Shown here: positions 6,792 to 15,069 of the stretch, piece by piece | Layout: each line of letters starts with the position of its first letter | Position numbering within the stretch: position 1 is the first letter of the stretch | Assembly: GCA_002424705.1 (NCBI GenBank) | Contig: DIKW01000089.1 | Coordinates: forward strand, 1-16,517 | From: Geobacter sp. UBA5608 | Lineage (GTDB): Bacteria > Desulfobacterota > Desulfuromonadia > Geobacterales > Pseudopelobacteraceae | Direction: 5' to 3' | DNA: 16,517 nt | Translations under genes and position numbers: made by a program | Notes under the pieces: model-generated | Databases searched by the model: none | Seen by the model: the letters and a program-made list of their open reading frames with translations, nothing else | What the model was told of the DNA's origin: nothing

Positions 6792-9700
6792 CGGTTCCCT
6801 GCTTGATCGTCTGATCCGGCTGGCCCTTGACAACCGGCTGGTGGTGGTGATTGCCATGGTTCTGGTGCTGATTATCGGCAGCTACACCGCCATCAAGATG
6901 CCGGTGGACGTACTACCGGATCTGACCGCCCCCACCGTGACCATCCTGACCGAGGCCAAAGGGATGGCACCGGAAGAGGTGGAGGCACTGATCACCTATC
7001 CGATCGAGAGTAACCTAAACGGCGCCACCGGCGTGCGACGGGTCCGCTCGGTCTCCATCCCCGGCCTCTCCACGGTCTGGGTGGAATTCACCTGGGGCAC
7101 CGATATCTACCGGGCCCGTCAGGTGGTGAATGAAAAGCTGCAGCTGGTGGCGGGCAGTCTGCCCCCCAGGACCGTGCCGACCCTGGCGCCGATCTCCTCC
7201 ATCATGGGGGAGATCATGTACATCGCCGTGGCCAGCGATCAGCACAGCCTGATGGAGGTGAAAGAACAGGCCGAATTTGTGGTCAAGAAACGGCTGATGG
7301 CAACCACTGGCGTTGCCCAGGTAGTGACGGTGGGGGGCGAAACCAAACAGTATCAGGTCGAGATCGACCCGCTGCGCCTGCAGGCCTTTGGTCTGACCGT
7401 CGCTCAGGTGACCGATGCGCTCAAGGCCGGCAACGAGAATTTTGCCGCCGGGGTGGTCAAACAGCAACAGCACGACTACCTGCTGCGCGGCATGGGCCGG
7501 ATCCGCTCCAGCGCAGATATCGAGCAGACCGTGGTGCAATCCCGAGACGGTCTGCCGGTGCTGGTGCGGGACGTGGCCACGGTCACCATCGCCCCGGCCT
7601 TCCGGGTGGGGGATGCCTCGGCCAACGGCAAACCGGCGGTGGTGATCTCGCTGCAAAAACACCCCGATGCCAACACCCTGGAGCTGACCGAACGGATCAA
7701 GGGGCAGCTGACCGAAATCCAGCGTTCATTACCCACTGGGATGCGGATCGAGAGCGATCTGTTTCAGCAGGCCGACTTCATCAAGCGGGCCATTGCCAAC
7801 ATCAAACGGGTGCTGGTGGAAGGGGCCCTGCTGGTGATCGTGATCCTGTTCCTGTTTCTGGGCAACCTGCGCACCACCCTGATCTCGCTGGTGGCGATGC
7901 CGGTATCGCTCTTGTTCGCCATCTTTGTGCTGAAACTGTTTGACAGCTCCATCAACACCATGACCTTAGGCGGCATGGCGATCGCCATCGGGGTGATCGT
8001 GGATGACGCCATCATCGATGTGGAGAACGTCTACCGCCGTCTGCAGGAAAACAACGGCCTGCCCGAGGCTCAGCGCCGACCGGCCCGCGAGGTGATCTTC
8101 GAGGCCTCCCGCGAGATCCGTTCCTCCATTGTCAACGCCACCCTGATCATCCTGGTGGTGTTCCTGCCGCTGTTCTTCCTGTCCGGGGTGGAGGGGCGGC
8201 TGCTGCAACCACTGGGAATCTCCTACATGGTGGCCATCGCTGCATCGCTTTTGGTGGCGCTGACCGTCACCCCGGCGCTCTGTTCCTATCTGCTGCCTAA
8301 AAGCCGTTGTATCGCCGAACATGGCGACAGCCGCACCATGCAGTGGCTGCTGGGCCGCTACCGGCCACTTTTGGAGTATGTCCTGCAACATCCCCGCCGG
8401 ATCATGGCCGGCGCCGCCGTTACCTTTGCCCTGGCGCTGGGACTGCTGGGCCTGACCGGACGGTCGTTCCTGCCGGCCTTCAACGAAGGGGCGCTGACGG
8501 TAATGATCGTCACCGGCCCCGGCACCTCCCTGGAGAAATCCTCCGAGATCGCCTCAAAGATAGAGGCGTTGATGTTGACCCACCCGGCGGTAAAAACAAC
8601 CTCCCGCCGCACCGGCCGGGGCGAGCAGGACGAGCATGGCAAATTCCCCAACGCCAGCGAGATCGAGGTCAGCCTCGATCTAGACGGTCGTCGGATGGAA
8701 CGGGTGATGGCCGAACTGCGTCAACTGACAGCAGTGATCCCCGGTGTCAGCATCACCTTCGGCCAACCGATCGGCCACCGGATCGACCATATGCTGTCCG
8801 GCACCATGGCCAACCTGGCCATCAAGGTCTATGGTCCGGAACTGTCGCAGCTCAGACAGACCGCAGAGCAGATCAAGGCCGAGATCAGTGACCTGCCCGG
8901 CTTGGCAGACCTGTCGGTGGACCAGCAGACCGATATCCCGCAGCTGCGGATCGTACCGAACCGGCCAGAACTGGCCCGCTACGGCCTTTCGATTGCCGAC
9001 GTGGCGGAAGGGGTTGAGGTGGCCACCGCAGGCCAAGTGGTGTCACGCACCCTGGAAGGGGATCGCGGGTTTGACGTGGTGGCCCGTTTTCCGGCTACTG
9101 CCCGACAGGACAACGCCGCCATCGGCCAGATCCTGCTGGACACCCCAGCCGGCCAAAAGGTGCCGCTGGCAGCGGTGGCAGAACTGGTTTCCGCCAAAGG
9201 TCCCAACAGCATCAGCCGCGAGAACGTGCAGCGCAAGGTGGTGGTGCAGGCCAATGTGGCCGGCCGCGACCTGCGTTCGGTCTATCAGGATGTGCGCAAT
9301 CGGATCGACGGGCTCAAACTGCCGACGGGCTATTTTGTCGAGTACGGCGGCCAGTTCGAGAGCGAGGCCGAGGCCACCCGCACCATCGGCCTGCTCAGTA
9401 TGGTCTCGATCTGCCTGATCCTGCTGATCCTCTACCTGGAGTTCGGCTCCTTCAGGGCCGCCGGGCTGGTGATGGTCAACCTGCCGCTGGCCTTTATCGG
9501 GGGCATCGTGGCGGTGGCGCTCACCGACCGGGTCATCAGCGTTGCGTCGCTGGTGGGCTTTATCACCCTGTTCGGCATCGCCACCCGTAACGGTATCCTG
9601 TTGGTCTCCCACTACCGCTATCTGATGGAGGCTGAAGGGCTGGCGCTACGTGAAGCGGTGGTGAAGGGATCATTGGAGCGGCTACGTCCTGTGGTGATGA

Positions 9701-9882
9701 CCGCACTGGCGGCCGGTCTGGCGTTGGTGCCGTTCGCCATTGCCGCCCACAAGCCGGGCAACGAGATCCTCTCACCGCTAGCGGTGGTGATCCTGGGGGG
9801 TCTGATCAGCGCCACCATCTTGAACATGCTGGTGCTGCCGGCGCTCTATCTGCGTTTTGGAGAAACAAGGGAGGGTCGTTAG
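6772..9882 (+). CDS. czcA: CzcA-like heavy-metal efflux RND pump (HME-RND)
   Basis: 1036 residues, the standard HME-RND length. GGAGG lies 7 bases before ATG 6772, which picks this start inside the preceding gene. Features: first helix at about 22-42, the porter loop with PVDVLPDLTAPTVTI (44-58), helices 2-6 between about 345 and 530, a second large loop, and helices 8-12 from about 870 to the C-terminus. The proton-relay segment in helix 4 reads AIGVIVDDAIIDVEN (405-419), with Asp411, Asp412, Asp416 and Glu418. This differs from the DFG...DGA...EN form of classical CzcA (Zn/Co/Cd) and resembles what I recall of nickel-type HME5 pumps. No CusA-like methionine pairing is evident. It should export divalent cations by proton antiport from periplasm or cytoplasm. 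Exact metal unresolved. Confidence 0.93.
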   Translation: MPDMPTSGSLLDRLIRLALDNRLVVVIAMVLVLIIGSYTAIKMPVDVLPDLTAPTVTILTEAKGMAPEEVEALITYPIESNLNGATGVRRVRSVSIPGLSTVWVEFTWGTDIYRARQVVNEKLQLVAGSLPPRTVPTLAPISSIMGEIMYIAVASDQHSLMEVKEQAEFVVKKRLMATTGVAQVVTVGGETKQYQVEIDPLRLQAFGLTVAQVTDALKAGNENFAAGVVKQQQHDYLLRGMGRIRSSADIEQTVVQSRDGLPVLVRDVATVTIAPAFRVGDASANGKPAVVISLQKHPDANTLELTERIKGQLTEIQRSLPTGMRIESDLFQQADFIKRAIANIKRVLVEGALLVIVILFLFLGNLRTTLISLVAMPVSLLFAIFVLKLFDSSINTMTLGGMAIAIGVIVDDAIIDVENVYRRLQENNGLPEAQRRPAREVIFEASREIRSSIVNATLIILVVFLPLFFLSGVEGRLLQPLGISYMVAIAASLLVALTVTPALCSYLLPKSRCIAEHGDSRTMQWLLGRYRPLLEYVLQHPRRIMAGAAVTFALALGLLGLTGRSFLPAFNEGALTVMIVTGPGTSLEKSSEIASKIEALMLTHPAVKTTSRRTGRGEQDEHGKFPNASEIEVSLDLDGRRMERVMAELRQLTAVIPGVSITFGQPIGHRIDHMLSGTMANLAIKVYGPELSQLRQTAEQIKAEISDLPGLADLSVDQQTDIPQLRIVPNRPELARYGLSIADVAEGVEVATAGQVVSRTLEGDRGFDVVARFPATARQDNAAIGQILLDTPAGQKVPLAAVAELVSAKGPNSISRENVQRKVVVQANVAGRDLRSVYQDVRNRIDGLKLPTGYFVEYGGQFESEAEATRTIGLLSMVSICLILLILYLEFGSFRAAGLVMVNLPLAFIGGIVAVALTDRVISVASLVGFITLFGIATRNGILLVSHYRYLMEAEGLALREAVVKGSLERLRPVVMTALAAGLALVPFAIAAHKPGNEILSPLAVVILGGLISATILNMLVLPALYLRFGETREGR

Positions 9883-9886
9883 GCCA

Positions 9887-9924
9887 TTACGCGGTGCGGC
9901 CTGGAACCGGGCCGTACCGCGTAA
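9887..9924. terminator. Hairpin between convergent pump and lipid kinase genes
   Basis: TTACGCGGTGCGGCC (9887-9901) pairs with GGCCGTACCGCGTAA (9910-9924) over 15 base pairs with one G-U, loop of 8. It lies 4 bases after the pump stop and 6 before the kinase stop, so it can serve both transcripts. Neither side has a T-tract, so it may be a transcript-end stabiliser rather than a classical intrinsic terminator. Confidence 0.6.
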
Positions 9925-9930
9925 CTTCCA

Positions 9931-10803
9931 TCAACAGAGCAGCCGGTTAAAATCGGCCAGCAGGCGGATGGTCAGCGGGCCATTGCCGAAGCTGTCGCCA
10001 TCCAGCTGCAGCGCCTTGGCGCCCGAGATGGTCAACTGCCCCGCTGACATCTGCCACGCTGGTTCTACCGGGGGACGTCCTGCCAGCACCAGCGGGAGGG
10101 CGGCCCTAAAAAAACTACGCCGGGTCGGGAACTGAAACGGCAGCACCGCCAGCTGTGGCGCGAAGATCTCCGCCCCGGGGGCCAGCCGGTACGGGCCGCC
10201 GTAATGGCAGGCGTTGGTGATGATCACCGAATGACAGTTCTCGCTGCGCTGCCCGTCGCTGACAGTGATTATGCCACGCTCCCAATCCCGCAGTTGCCGC
10301 AGCCCGGACAGCAGATAGGCCAGCTTGCCCAAGCGGGCCTTTTCCCCTGGCCGCACCCCAGCCACCGCCGCCGCATCCAGGCCGATGCCGGCCATCAGCA
10401 GGAACCGCCGGGTTCCTCGTGCCGAGGTTGCCTCACCCACCGAAAACAGCCGCTGTTGCCCGTGTGCGATCCGCTGAAGCGCAGCATCAATCGAACGGAT
10501 ACCCAGCTCCCAGGCCAGCACATTGGCGGTGCCCAGCGGGATCACCCCCAAGGTGGCCCCCTGGGGTGTCATGCCGTTGATGACGGTGTTGATGGTGCCA
10601 TCCCCCCCCACGGCGATGATCAACGGCGGCCGGGCGGGGTTACACAGATCACGGACCGCGCTGATCGCCTCGTCCATACTTTCCGGCAACAGCGGCTGAG
10701 GCGCAAGACCAGCCCTGCGCAGGCCATGCAGAATCCTGTCGACACGCGCCGGCGTATAGCTGCCCGAGGTGGGATTGAAGACAACATGGGCGATCTGCGG
10801 CAT
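9931..10803 (-). CDS. Diacylglycerol kinase-family lipid kinase (YegS/BmrU type)
   Basis: 290 residues from ATG at 10803, which has AGGAG 6 bases upstream; a longer in-frame reading to 10854 lacks this and would run over the promoter. The DAGK catalytic domain is clear: FNPTSG (9-14), the nucleotide motif GGDGTINTVINGM (66-78) and PLGTANVLAWELGI (89-102), all typical of this soluble kinase family. The expected reaction is ATP-dependent phosphorylation of diacylglycerol or a related lipid to phosphatidate at the inner face of the membrane. The gene diverges from the two-component genes and lies one operon away from an LtaS/OpgB-type transferase, an enzyme class that releases diacylglycerol. 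A recycling role is therefore attractive but not proven. Confidence 0.9.
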   Translation of the reverse strand: MPQIAHVVFNPTSGSYTPARVDRILHGLRRAGLAPQPLLPESMDEAISAVRDLCNPARPPLIIAVGGDGTINTVINGMTPQGATLGVIPLGTANVLAWELGIRSIDAALQRIAHGQQRLFSVGEATSARGTRRFLLMAGIGLDAAAVAGVRPGEKARLGKLAYLLSGLRQLRDWERGIITVSDGQRSENCHSVIITNACHYGGPYRLAPGAEIFAPQLAVLPFQFPTRRSFFRAALPLVLAGRPPVEPAWQMSAGQLTISGAKALQLDGDSFGNGPLTIRLLADFNRLLC

Positions 10804-10824
10804 ACCGTTCTCCTTAGTGGCCGC

Positions 10825-10854
10825 ACAATAGTGGTGTCGCTTCGGCCCTGTCAA
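10825..10854 (-). promoter_or_regulatory. Candidate sigma-70 promoter for the lipid kinase gene
   Basis: On the minus strand, TTGACA (10854-10849, perfect -35) and TATTGT (10830-10825, 4 of 6 matches) are 18 bases apart. The start codon at 10803 follows by 21 bases with the ribosome site between. This also argues against the longer upstream start. Confidence 0.55.
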
Positions 10855-10870
10855 GCCTGATAGCTTTTGC

Positions 10871-10898
10871 TTGTGCTCAGACCGCAGCGGTGTATAGT
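10871..10898 (+). promoter_or_regulatory. Candidate promoter for the two-component genes
   Basis: TATAGT (10893-10898) matches the -10 consensus at 5 of 6 positions. A weak -35, TTGTGC (10871-10876), lies 16 bases upstream. Transcription would start near 10905, downstream of the longer possible start at 10890, which supports 10932 as the true start of the regulator. A poor -35 suits an activated promoter. Confidence 0.45.
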
Positions 10899-10931
10899 TT
10901 TTGCGTCAACGAACTGGACAGGGATCGAGCG

Positions 10932-11606
10932 ATGCGTATTCTGCTTGTGGAAGATGAGATCAAGGCTGCCAGCTACCTCAAAAAGGGGCTCAGTGAACAC
11001 GGCTTCAGCGTCGATATCGCCACCAGCTGCGAAGACGGCCTGCACCTGGCCCGCAGCGAAGGGTATGACCTGATCGTTTTGGACGTGATGCTGCCCGACC
11101 GCCAGGGCTGGAGTGTGGTGCAGGAACTGAGGGCCGAGGGCTACGACCTGCCGATACTGTTTCTCTCGGCCCGTGACGCTGTCCACGACCGGGTCTATGG
11201 TCTCGAACTGGGGGCCGACGACTACCTGGTCAAGCCGTTCGCCTTTTCAGAACTGCTGGCCCGGATCAGAACCCTGCTGCGCCGTCAGCCGCAACGCCAG
11301 ACCGACCAGCTGCAGGTCAATGACCTGGAACTGGACCTGCTGCGTCATAAGGCCCGCCGGGGCGGCACCATCCTCGACCTGACTGCCAAGGAGTTTCAGC
11401 TGTTGGCCCTGCTGTTGCGCCGGAGTGGTGAGGTGCTCAGCCGCACCTTTATCTCGGAGCAGGTCTGGGGGATCAACTTCGACAGCGATACCAACATCGT
11501 TGACGTGGCCATCCGCCGGTTGCGCAAGAAGGTAGACGACCCGTTCCCCAACAAACTGATCCACACCATCCGCGGGGTAGGCTATGTGCTCGAAGAACGC
11601 CACTGA
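10932..11606 (+). CDS. OmpR/PhoB-family response regulator, CusR/CzcR-like
   Basis: 224 residues from ATG 10932, preceded by AGGGA at 7-base spacing; the usual opening MRILLVEDE begins here. The receiver domain (1-115) shows the acidic pair Glu7-Asp8, phospho-acceptor Asp51 in VLDVMLPDRQGW, a conserved Ser79 and Lys101 in DDYLVKPF. The winged-helix DNA-binding domain follows (about 125-222), with LDLTAKEFQLLALLLRRSGE and the end segment TIRGVGYVLEE. Best fit is the heavy-metal responsive CusR/CzcR/CopR group, judged by similarity of motifs and by its CusS-like partner. The kinase gene overlaps by 23 bases. A palindrome matching the CusR box lies in front of the gene after the kinase, its likely target. 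Confidence 0.93.
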   Translation: MRILLVEDEIKAASYLKKGLSEHGFSVDIATSCEDGLHLARSEGYDLIVLDVMLPDRQGWSVVQELRAEGYDLPILFLSARDAVHDRVYGLELGADDYLVKPFAFSELLARIRTLLRRQPQRQTDQLQVNDLELDLLRHKARRGGTILDLTAKEFQLLALLLRRSGEVLSRTFISEQVWGINFDSDTNIVDVAIRRLRKKVDDPFPNKLIHTIRGVGYVLEERH

Positions 11607-12990
11607 TTCCTCCAGCTCCATCGCCACCCGGTTGACCGTGCTGTACACCGTCAGCATGCTGGCCATCCTGGTCAGTATGATCGGCTTTATGCTGCACACC
11701 ATGGTGAGCGATCTGGAATACGAGGACAATGACTTTCTGGTGGAGCGGATCAGCAGCATCCGTGCGATGATCAGCCTCTATCCCCATGACTTTGCACACC
11801 TCAAAGAACATCTGTTGCCACGGGATGCCGACCGGCACGTCCGCTATCTGGTGCGCATCCAGGACGCTGCCGGAGCAACCCTGATTGAGTCGTCTGCCAT
11901 GGGTTCCCTGCCGTCACTGCTGTTTCCTCCGCCCCTACTCGACGACCAGCCCCTGCCGATGGCCAGAAAACACCGCGCCGACGACGGCCGCTCCTATCTG
12001 CTGAACTCAGCCTGGGCCGAAGCGGCGGGTGATCGTCGTTTCCGCCTGGTGCAGGTTGCCCTGGATGTGAGCGAAGAAGAGGCCCTAATGGCCAACTACC
12101 GCCTGAAGATGGGTATCGCCCTCCTGGCGGGGCTCTGCCTGGCGGGGGGCCTGGCCTTGATCATCAGCCGCCGGGAGCTGCGGCCGCTGCGCGCAATGGC
12201 AGGGCAGATCGCCCAGATCACCGCCAGTGACCTGCATCAGCGGGTCGGCAGCCGGCGTTGGCCAAAGGAGTTCGCCCCGCTCACCGCTGCGCTGGACACC
12301 ATGCTCGGGCAGCTGGAACAGTCCTTCGAACGACTGACTGCCTTTTCCGCCAATCTGGCCCATGAGCTGCGCACACCGCTCAACAATCTGCGGGTAGAAT
12401 CGGAGGTGGCTCTTTCCCGTCCACGCTCGGCAGCGGAATACCGTCAGACCATCGAGTCCAGCGTCGAGGAGTATGAACGGCTCTCCCGCATGATCGGGGA
12501 CATCCTGTTCCTGGCCCGGCCGGAACAAGGGGTCGAACTGCAGCCCCTGGATGCCCGGATCGAACTTGACCGCCTGGCCGACTACTACCGCACCCTGGCC
12601 GATGAACGTGACATCAGCCTGAGTGTTGACGGCACCGGCACCATCGCTGCCGACCCACGTCTGTTCCAGCGTGCCGTGGGCAACCTGCTGGCCAACGCCC
12701 TGCACTACACCCCCAACGGCGGAGCGGTGACCGTCAGCATCCAATCCGATGCCGCAGGCGCGGCAACCATCGTCGTCAAGGACAACGGCCCCGGCATCCC
12801 CGATGACGAACTGCCGCTGGTGTTCGACCGTTTTTACCGCAGCGCCCAGGCCCGGCAGCTGCACCGCGACGGCAGCGGCCTCGGCCTGGCCATTGTCCGT
12901 TCGATCATGGAGCTGCACGGCGGCAGCGTCACCCTAACCAGCCAGCCGGGCCACGGCACCTCCGTCACGCTGCACTTCCCTCAATCCTAG
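11584..12990 (+). CDS. CusS/CzcS-like sensor histidine kinase
   Basis: 468 residues. ATG 11584 lies inside the end of the regulator gene (23-base overlap). Two membrane helices (about 18-40 and 174-195) enclose a periplasmic sensor domain of about 130 residues. A HAMP region follows (about 196-248). The dimerisation box SANLAHELRTPLNNLR holds phospho-accepting His260. ATPase motifs are the N box NLLANALHYTPNGG, G1 box DNGPGIP, F box VFDRFYR and G2 box GSGLGLAIV. Length and layout match the heavy-metal sensor kinases CusS, CzcS and IrlS. The periplasmic domain here has few His or Cys and no clear metal site, so the signal could be another envelope stress. It should phosphorylate the adjacent regulator. 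Confidence 0.93.
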   Translation: MCSKNATDSSSSIATRLTVLYTVSMLAILVSMIGFMLHTMVSDLEYEDNDFLVERISSIRAMISLYPHDFAHLKEHLLPRDADRHVRYLVRIQDAAGATLIESSAMGSLPSLLFPPPLLDDQPLPMARKHRADDGRSYLLNSAWAEAAGDRRFRLVQVALDVSEEEALMANYRLKMGIALLAGLCLAGGLALIISRRELRPLRAMAGQIAQITASDLHQRVGSRRWPKEFAPLTAALDTMLGQLEQSFERLTAFSANLAHELRTPLNNLRVESEVALSRPRSAAEYRQTIESSVEEYERLSRMIGDILFLARPEQGVELQPLDARIELDRLADYYRTLADERDISLSVDGTGTIAADPRLFQRAVGNLLANALHYTPNGGAVTVSIQSDAAGAATIVVKDNGPGIPDDELPLVFDRFYRSAQARQLHRDGSGLGLAIVRSIMELHGGSVTLTSQPGHGTSVTLHFPQS

Positions 12991-13006
12991 TTCCCTGCTT
13001 GAGGCG

Positions 13007-13035
13007 GATGACAAAATTGTCATCTGGCTGTCATA
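13007..13035 (+). promoter_or_regulatory. CusR-box-like operator before the transferase gene
   Basis: GATGACAAAATTGTCATC (13007-13024) is a palindrome of two 7-base arms around a short AT core. The inner ATGACAA-AA-TTGTCAT fits the CusR box of E. coli as I recall it (ATGACAA, two bases, TTGTCAT). A further TGTCAT at 13029 lies exactly 11 bases after the one at 13018, the one-turn spacing of direct repeats bound by PhoB/OmpR-type dimers. It sits 17 bases after the kinase stop and 95 before the transferase start. No good -10 is seen between, so the exact promoter is open. Confidence 0.65.
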
Positions 13036-13101
13036 CTTCAGCAAGGCGCTCCACGGCATCATGGCTACTGTCACACCATGATCTCCCCAAGGAGCCGCTA
13101 C

Positions 13102-15003
13102 ATGTCAAACCGTCGTCTGGGACTGGTACCACTGGTTTCACTCACCTTTTTGCTGGTCATGTTCGCCATCCGTATCCTGCTGTGGATCATGACCCCGGCC
13201 GAGGCGGCCTTAAGCCTGCCGTTGCTGCTCAAGGCTGCAGCAGTAGGACTCGTGTTCGATCTGGCCACCTTAAGCTACAGCCTGGTGCCGGTGGCACTGT
13301 ATCTGTTGCTGGCGCCGCGCCGGCTGGTTGCGGTCCGGTGGCACGACTGGCTGGTGCGCTGCCTGTTTTTTGTTTTTGTTGCCGTGCTGTTGTTTGATGC
13401 CGCTGCCGAATATTTCTTCTTCGACGAGTTTGGCACCCGCTTCAACTTCATCGCCGTGGACTACCTGATCTATACCACCGAGGTGATCGGCAACATCCGC
13501 GAATCCTATCCCCTGACCCCGATCTTCGCCGTCATCGGCAGCGGGGCGCTGCTGGCCACCTGGTTACTGCGCCAACGGCTGCAACAGGCCGCCAGCATTA
13601 CCTTCGGCGGCCGTTACCGCCGCACCGGGCTGCTACTGCTCGTGCCGACCCTGGTGGCTCTGGTCGGCGTCAATGTCGCCCAAACATCACTATCCACCAA
13701 CAACTACGCCAACGAACTGGCCGGCAACGGCATCTACAATCTGGTGGCGGCCTTCCGCAATAACGAACTGAGCTTTTCCCGCTTCTACCGCACCGCGCCC
13801 CAAGATCAGGTGCTGGCACAGCTGCGCACGCTGGTGACCGAACGCAACAACCGCTTTGCGGCCCCGAACAGCCCGCGTTTCACTCGCCAGATCAGCGCCG
13901 AAGGCCCCATGCGACGTTTAAACCTGATCGTGGTGGTAGAGGAGAGCTTAAGCGCCAGCTTCCTCGGCAGCTACGGCAACCAGGAGGGTCTGACCCCCAA
14001 CCTGGACCGTCTAGCCTCCCAATCGCTGCGCTTCACCAACCTCTACGCCACCGGCACCCGTACCGTGCGGGGCCTGGAGGCGCTGACCCTTTCCATCCCG
14101 CCGCTGCCCGGCACTTCGATCGTCAAGCGCCCCAACAACGGTGGTTTCCGTTCCTGGGGCGAAATCATGGCCGCCAAGGGCTATGATAACAAGTACATCT
14201 ATGCCGGCTACGGCTATTTCGACAACATGAACGCCTTTTTCAGCGGCAACGGTTTTAAGGTGGTGGACCGGGCCGACTTTGCCAAGGACGAGGTCAACTT
14301 TGCCAACGTCTGGGGGGTCAGCGACGAAGATCTGTTCCGCAAGGTGATCCGCGAGGCCGACGCCTCCCATGCCGCCGGCAGGCCGTTCTTCTCGATGGTC
14401 ATGACCACCTCCAACCACCGTCCTTACACTTATCCAGCCGGACGGATCGACATCCCCAGCAAGACCGGCCGCAAGGGGGGTGTGAAGTATGCCGACTACG
14501 CCATCGGCCGTTTCCTGGCCGAGGCCCGTCAGGAACCGTGGTTCAAGGACACCCTGTTTGTCTTTGTAGCCGACCACTGCGCCTCCAGCGCCGGCAAGAC
14601 CGGCATCCCAGTCAAGAAGTACGAGATACCGCTCTTGGTCTATGCCCCGCAGCATATCAAACCGGGCGTTGTGGACCGCCTGATGAGCCAGATCGACGTA
14701 GCCCCCACCATCCTGGGGCTGTTAAACCTGAGTTACGACAGCGACTTCCTGGGGCGCGACATCCTCAAGGCCGATCAGGCCGCGCCGCGGGCCTTCATCG
14801 CCACCTACCAGAAGCTGGGCTACCTGACCGAAGACCGGCTGCTGGTGCTGGAACCGCAACAACAGGTCCGCCAGTACCGGCTTGATCGCCGCAATGGCGA
14901 AACCGAAGCGATCGCCGTTGATCAAGGACTGTGGAGCGATATGCTGGCCTACTACCAGGGGGCCGACCACCTCTACCAGCACCGGCTGACCCGTATTCGC
15001 TGA
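13102..15003 (+). CDS. LtaS/OpgB-type membrane sulfatase-fold transferase (alkaline phosphatase superfamily)
   Basis: 633 residues from ATG 13102, preceded by AAGGAG at 7 bases; the in-frame ATG at 13078 has no ribosome site. Five membrane helices occupy about residues 11-31, 45-70, 85-103, 139-156 and 176-194, then a periplasmic catalytic domain. Likely metal and active-site residues: Glu280/Glu281 in VVVEES, a threonine in GTRTVRG (Thr319 or Thr321) as the nucleophile, His439 in SNHRP, and Asp491-His492 in FVADHC. The enzyme group (COG1368, MdoB/LtaS) transfers phosphoglycerol or similar head groups from phospholipid to glycans or other envelope acceptors and releases diacylglycerol. Acceptor and donor are unknown here. 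Regulation by the upstream two-component pair is suggested by the box at 13007-13035. Confidence 0.88.
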   Translation: MSNRRLGLVPLVSLTFLLVMFAIRILLWIMTPAEAALSLPLLLKAAAVGLVFDLATLSYSLVPVALYLLLAPRRLVAVRWHDWLVRCLFFVFVAVLLFDAAAEYFFFDEFGTRFNFIAVDYLIYTTEVIGNIRESYPLTPIFAVIGSGALLATWLLRQRLQQAASITFGGRYRRTGLLLLVPTLVALVGVNVAQTSLSTNNYANELAGNGIYNLVAAFRNNELSFSRFYRTAPQDQVLAQLRTLVTERNNRFAAPNSPRFTRQISAEGPMRRLNLIVVVEESLSASFLGSYGNQEGLTPNLDRLASQSLRFTNLYATGTRTVRGLEALTLSIPPLPGTSIVKRPNNGGFRSWGEIMAAKGYDNKYIYAGYGYFDNMNAFFSGNGFKVVDRADFAKDEVNFANVWGVSDEDLFRKVIREADASHAAGRPFFSMVMTTSNHRPYTYPAGRIDIPSKTGRKGGVKYADYAIGRFLAEARQEPWFKDTLFVFVADHCASSAGKTGIPVKKYEIPLLVYAPQHIKPGVVDRLMSQIDVAPTILGLLNLSYDSDFLGRDILKADQAAPRAFIATYQKLGYLTEDRLLVLEPQQQVRQYRLDRRNGETEAIAVDQGLWSDMLAYYQGADHLYQHRLTRIR

Positions 15004-15007
15004 ACAG

Positions 15008-15046
15008 AAACGCGGGGCGGATGCTCATGGCATGCACCCCGCGTTT
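15008..15046. terminator. Bidirectional terminator-like hairpin
   Basis: AAACGCGGGG (15008-15017) pairs perfectly with CCCCGCGTTT (15037-15046), with further inner pairing ATGC/GCAT. The A/T edges give short U runs on both strands. It lies 4 bases after the transferase stop and between it and the convergent DsrE gene, so it probably ends both transcripts. Confidence 0.75.
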
Positions 15047-15069
15047 GCCGCCTACTGCAACCGTCTCAT

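Noticed and set aside
7015..7662. Minus-strand frame of 215 codons inside the RND pump gene
   Set aside because: Composition is typical of an antisense shadow and the pump gene is unambiguous over its full length.
6772..9882. Possible CusA (Cu/Ag) identity of the RND pump
   Set aside because: The relay motif and the periplasmic loop do not show the methionine-based CusA pattern; a divalent-metal pump fits better.
10804..10854. 17-residue N-terminal extension of the lipid kinase
   Set aside because: The ATG at 10803 has a good ribosome site and the extension would run through a good promoter with a perfect TTGACA.
10204..10860. Plus-strand frame of 218 codons opposite the lipid kinase
   Set aside because: The kinase motifs on the minus strand are decisive; this frame has no recognisable domain or ribosome site.
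10890..10931. 14-residue N-terminal extension of the response regulator
   Set aside because: It would begin upstream of the predicted transcription start; family proteins begin MRILLVEDE, which matches 10932.
12085..12918. Minus-strand frame of 277 codons inside the sensor kinase gene
   Set aside because: Shadow of a well-defined histidine kinase; no motif and biased composition.
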